The notes under the pieces: model-generated
Database searches by the model: none
What the model saw: only the letters and a program-made list of their open reading frames with translations
Told to the model about the DNA's origin: nothing
Part shown: positions 61,480-64,000 of the stretch, one piece after another
How positions within the stretch are numbered: the first letter of the stretch is position 1
Layout: every line of letters begins with the position of its first letter
Translations under genes and position numbers: made by a program
Source: Microbacterium profundi
Lineage (GTDB): Bacteria; Actinomycetota; Actinomycetes; Actinomycetales; Microbacteriaceae
Length of the DNA stretch: 64,000 nt
Assembly: GCF_000763375.1 (NCBI RefSeq)
Contig: NZ_JPSY01000001.1
Location: 310,001-374,000 of the forward strand
Direction of reading: 5' to 3'

Positions 61480-62433
61480 ATGAGCAACGCGCGCACCGTC
61501 TGGGGTATCGGCCTGACCACGATCGCCGGCGACGGCACTGTCCTGGATGCCTGGTTCCCCGAGGTCTCCGCCGGCGACCTCGACGCTGCGGATGCCGCGG
61601 CAGCCGCCATGACCTGGGAGGCGCTGGCAGGGGCCGACGACCGGCGCAACGTGCGCACCGAACCCGTGCAGCTGCAGGTCGATCTCGACCAGGCTCCGGC
61701 TTCCACTGCCGACGCGTATCTCCGGCTGCACGCGCTGTCGCACCTCGTGGTGCGCCCGAACGAGCTCAATCTGGACGGCATCTTCGCGCATCTGCCGAAC
61801 GTCGCGTGGACCACGGCCGGCCCGATGCTCCCGGCCGATGCCGCGCGGCTGCGTCCGCTGCTGCAGCGCCACGGCATCCAGGTGCAGGGCCTGGACAAGT
61901 TCCCGCGGCTCACCGACTACGTCCTGCCCGCCGGCGTCCGCATCGCCGATGCCTCCCGCGTGCGCCTCGGCGCATACCTCTCGCCCGGGACCACCGTGAT
62001 GCACGAGGGCTTCGTCAATTTCAACGCCGGCACTCTCGGCGCCTCGATGGTCGAAGGCCGCATCTCACAGGGCGTCGTGGTCGGCGAAGGCAGCGACATC
62101 GGCGGCGGCGCATCCATCATGGGCACGCTCTCCGGCGGCGGCAGCGTACGTGTCTCGATCGGTGAGCGCACCCTGCTGGGCGCGAACGCGGGCCTCGGCA
62201 TCGCTCTCGGCGACGACTGCATCCTCGAAGCCGGGGTGTACCTCACCGCCGGATCCAAGGTCGTGCTGGTCGACGGTCCGAACACGGCCGACGGCGGCAA
62301 GCGCGTCGTCAAGGCCGCAGAACTGTCCGGGGGGAACGGCCTGCTGTTCTGGCGCAACTCGGTCTCAGGTGCTATCGAGGCGAAGCAGCGGACGGGTGTC
62401 GGCGTCACGCTGAACGAGGCACTGCACGCCTGA
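61480..62433 (+). CDS. dapD: tetrahydrodipicolinate N-succinyltransferase
   Basis: 317 aa. Forms N-succinyl-2-amino-6-oxopimelate from tetrahydrodipicolinate and succinyl-CoA, two steps before DapE. It is the actinobacterial DapD type: N-terminal TVWGIGLTTIAGDGTVLDAWFPEV, then a left-handed beta helix with VRLGAYLSPGTTVMHEGFVNFNAGTLGASMVEGRISQGVVVGEGSDIGGGASIMG. The ATG at 61480 is the only start with a family-like N terminus. Confidence 0.95.
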   Translation: MSNARTVWGIGLTTIAGDGTVLDAWFPEVSAGDLDAADAAAAAMTWEALAGADDRRNVRTEPVQLQVDLDQAPASTADAYLRLHALSHLVVRPNELNLDGIFAHLPNVAWTTAGPMLPADAARLRPLLQRHGIQVQGLDKFPRLTDYVLPAGVRIADASRVRLGAYLSPGTTVMHEGFVNFNAGTLGASMVEGRISQGVVVGEGSDIGGGASIMGTLSGGGSVRVSIGERTLLGANAGLGIALGDDCILEAGVYLTAGSKVVLVDGPNTADGGKRVVKAAELSGGNGLLFWRNSVSGAIEAKQRTGVGVTLNEALHA

Positions 62434-62670
62434 CAGACGCGCCAGAACGGCGTGCATGCAGCTTCGGGCATGCATCCCTGGTAAGGTGGAAGAGTTGTCC
62501 AGATCGACTTGAGGCAACTGCGTCGTCGTCACGGGGTCTTCCCAGACCGTAGCGAGCTCAACAGCTCCTCCACCAGTTGGCGTTTCGAACGGCGAACCTC
62601 TGCGCACTTCCTGTGCGCGGTCGCCCATCACACGAATCAGACGCGATCACACGCGTCATGGAGTACTTCT
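62434..62670 (+). promoter_or_regulatory. long leader of second DEAD-box helicase gene
   Basis: 237 bp without a gene. A TAAGGT box at about 62482 could be the -10 of a leader of roughly 180 nt. A 6-bp hairpin GCGCAC...GTGCGC (62602-62618) and other short inverted repeats are visible, and a GGAG Shine-Dalgarno precedes the ATG. Possible autoregulation or cold response; not shown by sequence alone. Confidence 0.4.
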
Positions 62671-64000
62671 ATGCCTACCTTCCTCGAACTCGGCGTGCCA
62701 GCGCCCCTCGCTTCGGTCCTCGCCGCTGAAGGCAAGACCGAGGCGTTCGCCATTCAGCGCGACACGCTTCCCGACTCGCTCGCCGGACGCGACCTCCTCG
62801 GTCGCGGCCGCACCGGCAGCGGAAAGACCATCGCCTTCGCGATCCCGCTGGTGGCGAGCCTGATCTCCTCCGGCCGCAAGAGCCGTCCCGGCCACCCCCG
62901 CGGCCTGGTGCTCGCACCGACCCGCGAGCTCGCCACACAGATCGCCGCCGTCGTCGCGCCGCTCGCCGAGGCCGTCGGCCTCCGCGTCACCACCGTGTTC
63001 GGCGGTGTCAGCCAGCGTCCGCAGGAGCAGGCGCTGCGCAGCGGCGTCGACATCGTCGTGGCCTGCCCCGGCCGCCTCGAAGACCTCATGAAGCAGAAGG
63101 TCGTCTCGCTCGATTCGGTCGAGGTGGCGGTGCTCGACGAGGCCGACCACATGGCCGACCTCGGCTTCCTGCCCGGCGTGACCCGCATCCTCACCGCGAC
63201 CCCGGCCGGCGGCCAGCGTCTGCTCTTCAGCGCGACGCTCGACCGCGGCATCGATTCGCTCGCCAAGCGCTTCCTCTCCAACCCGGTCAGCCACGAGGTC
63301 GACGAGTCCAGCGTTCCCGTCGGCGAGATGACCCACCGTGTGCTCGTCACCACTTCGACCGAGCACAAGACGGGCCTCGTCCGCGATCTCGCCTCCGGCA
63401 CCGGTCGTCGCATCCTCTTCACCCGCACCAAGCACCAGGCGAAGAAGCTGGCCAAGCAGCTCACTGCCGCCGGCATCCCCGCTGTCGACCTGCACGGCAA
63501 CCTGTCGCAGAACGCACGTGAGCGCAACCTCAGCGCGTTCTCGGCCGATCCGGCCGACGGTGGCGTGCGCGTGCTCGTCGCGACCGATGTCGCCGCGCGT
63601 GGAGTGCACGTCGACAACGTCGACCTGGTCGTCCACGTCGACCCGCCCATGGAGCACAAGGCGTACCTGCACCGCTCAGGCCGTACCGCACGCGCGGGTG
63701 CCGCAGGCACCGTCGTCACCGTCGTGCTGCCCGAGCAGCGCCGCGATGTGAAGGATCTCCTCCGCAAGGCCCAGATCACTGCAGCGTTGGAAGACGTCAA
63801 CGCGGGCATCGTGACCGAGCTGGTCGGAGAGCGCGCCGCACACGTGCGTCCTGCTCCCCCGCAGCCGGTGCAGCAGCAGCAGCCGAAGAAGGCCAGGCAG
63901 CCGCAGCAGAGCGGCGGACCTGCCTCCGGTTCGCCGGCGCGCCGTCGCCGGCGTCCGCAGGGCCAGGGCAGCCAGGGCCAGTCCGCGGCTCAGGGCGACA
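62671..64000 (+). CDS. DEAD-box RNA helicase, partial (runs off the window)
   Basis: 443 codons from the ATG at 62671 (GGAG 7 nt upstream) to the window edge with no stop. FAIQRDTLP is the Q motif, GRTGSGKT at 46-53 the Walker A, then APTRELATQ, CPGRLEDL, VAVLDEADHMADLGF, FSATLD, and the second lobe with TDVAARGVHVDNVDLVVHVD and HRSGRTARAGAAG. The C-terminal region already in view is Gln/Pro/Arg-rich low complexity (QPVQQQQPKKARQPQQ, PARRRRRPQGQG), a probable RNA-binding tail. Second such helicase in the window, but a distinct paralogue. Confidence 0.94.
   Translation, partial: MPTFLELGVPAPLASVLAAEGKTEAFAIQRDTLPDSLAGRDLLGRGRTGSGKTIAFAIPLVASLISSGRKSRPGHPRGLVLAPTRELATQIAAVVAPLAEAVGLRVTTVFGGVSQRPQEQALRSGVDIVVACPGRLEDLMKQKVVSLDSVEVAVLDEADHMADLGFLPGVTRILTATPAGGQRLLFSATLDRGIDSLAKRFLSNPVSHEVDESSVPVGEMTHRVLVTTSTEHKTGLVRDLASGTGRRILFTRTKHQAKKLAKQLTAAGIPAVDLHGNLSQNARERNLSAFSADPADGGVRVLVATDVAARGVHVDNVDLVVHVDPPMEHKAYLHRSGRTARAGAAGTVVTVVLPEQRRDVKDLLRKAQITAALEDVNAGIVTELVGERAAHVRPAPPQPVQQQQPKKARQPQQSGGPASGSPARRRRRPQGQGSQGQSAAQGD

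Noticed and set aside
62656..63672. 338-codon minus-strand open frame at the right end
   Set aside because: Antisense to the partial DEAD-box helicase, whose motifs are intact through the window edge.

Overview
The window reads as a stretch of chromosome from a high-G+C actinomycete, most probably a Microbacteriaceae member close to Microbacterium. The reasons are strong G/C third-position bias throughout, a fused RmlC-RmlD protein, actinobacterial families (DUF6541, DUF4012, DUF2342, DUF3107, DUF3117, UPF0182, AdnAB), many GTG starts, and many -10-like boxes lying 6-7 nt before start codons, as expected for leaderless mRNAs. I see no rRNA, CRISPR array, insertion sequence, prophage or integrase. 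Nearly all of it looks like core genome. Gene-order comparisons with Mycobacterium tuberculosis below are from memory and were not computed here.

Layout. 41-24700 is a cell-envelope region. It holds a DUF6541 membrane protein and a two-gene ABC polysaccharide exporter in one coupled operon, a secreted FG-GAP repeat protein, the dTDP-L-rhamnose genes rmlA-rmlB-rmlCD, a glycosyltransferase, a DUF4012 protein and an LCP ligase. It also holds a GT2 glycosyltransferase and three CDP-glycerol glycerophosphotransferase-family proteins, and ends with a membrane-anchored HtrA-type protease. Inside it lies a housekeeping run birA - PH-domain protein - purK - purE - LCP, plus a small VapBC-type toxin-antitoxin pair. 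Together these genes could make, export and attach a rhamnose-containing and/or teichoic-acid-like wall polymer.

24700-27370 has an aminotransferase and a nitrilase-family hydrolase converging on a large inverted repeat, then an initiator tRNA-Met with a clear promoter and terminator. 27368-47970 is a block whose order resembles M. tuberculosis Rv3193c-Rv3211: UPF0182, PDZ/S16 protease, DUF2342 protein, a cyclodehydratase-like zinc protein, UvrD2, NudC, a catalytically degraded APH-fold protein, AdnB and AdnA (double-strand-break resection motor-nuclease), DUF3107, a ferritin-like protein and an RhlE-type helicase.

47980-53230 holds a PHP phosphoesterase, an EEP-family membrane protein, a DUF3054 protein, a Xaa-Pro aminopeptidase, a YdcF protein and an alpha/beta hydrolase. 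53290-59060 is a second conserved actinobacterial block: a stress-protein-domain membrane protein, MgtE-N/CBS protein, DUF1003, Mrp, a YcxB-like protein, TatB, an O-methyltransferase and DUF3117. 59149-62433 has a membrane mannosyltransferase coupled to dapE, with dapD divergent. The window ends inside a second DEAD-box helicase (from 62671, no stop reached).

The most unusual observations are: a perfect 21-bp-arm hairpin that encloses the promoter and start codon of a glycerophosphotransferase gene; a toxin-antitoxin operator palindrome overlapping its own -10; an APH-fold protein with the kinase residues lost; a stand-alone cyclodehydratase/leader-binding homologue whose zinc cysteines are encoded in an antisense overlap with uvrD2; and repeat families that have invaded gene ends and coding sequence.
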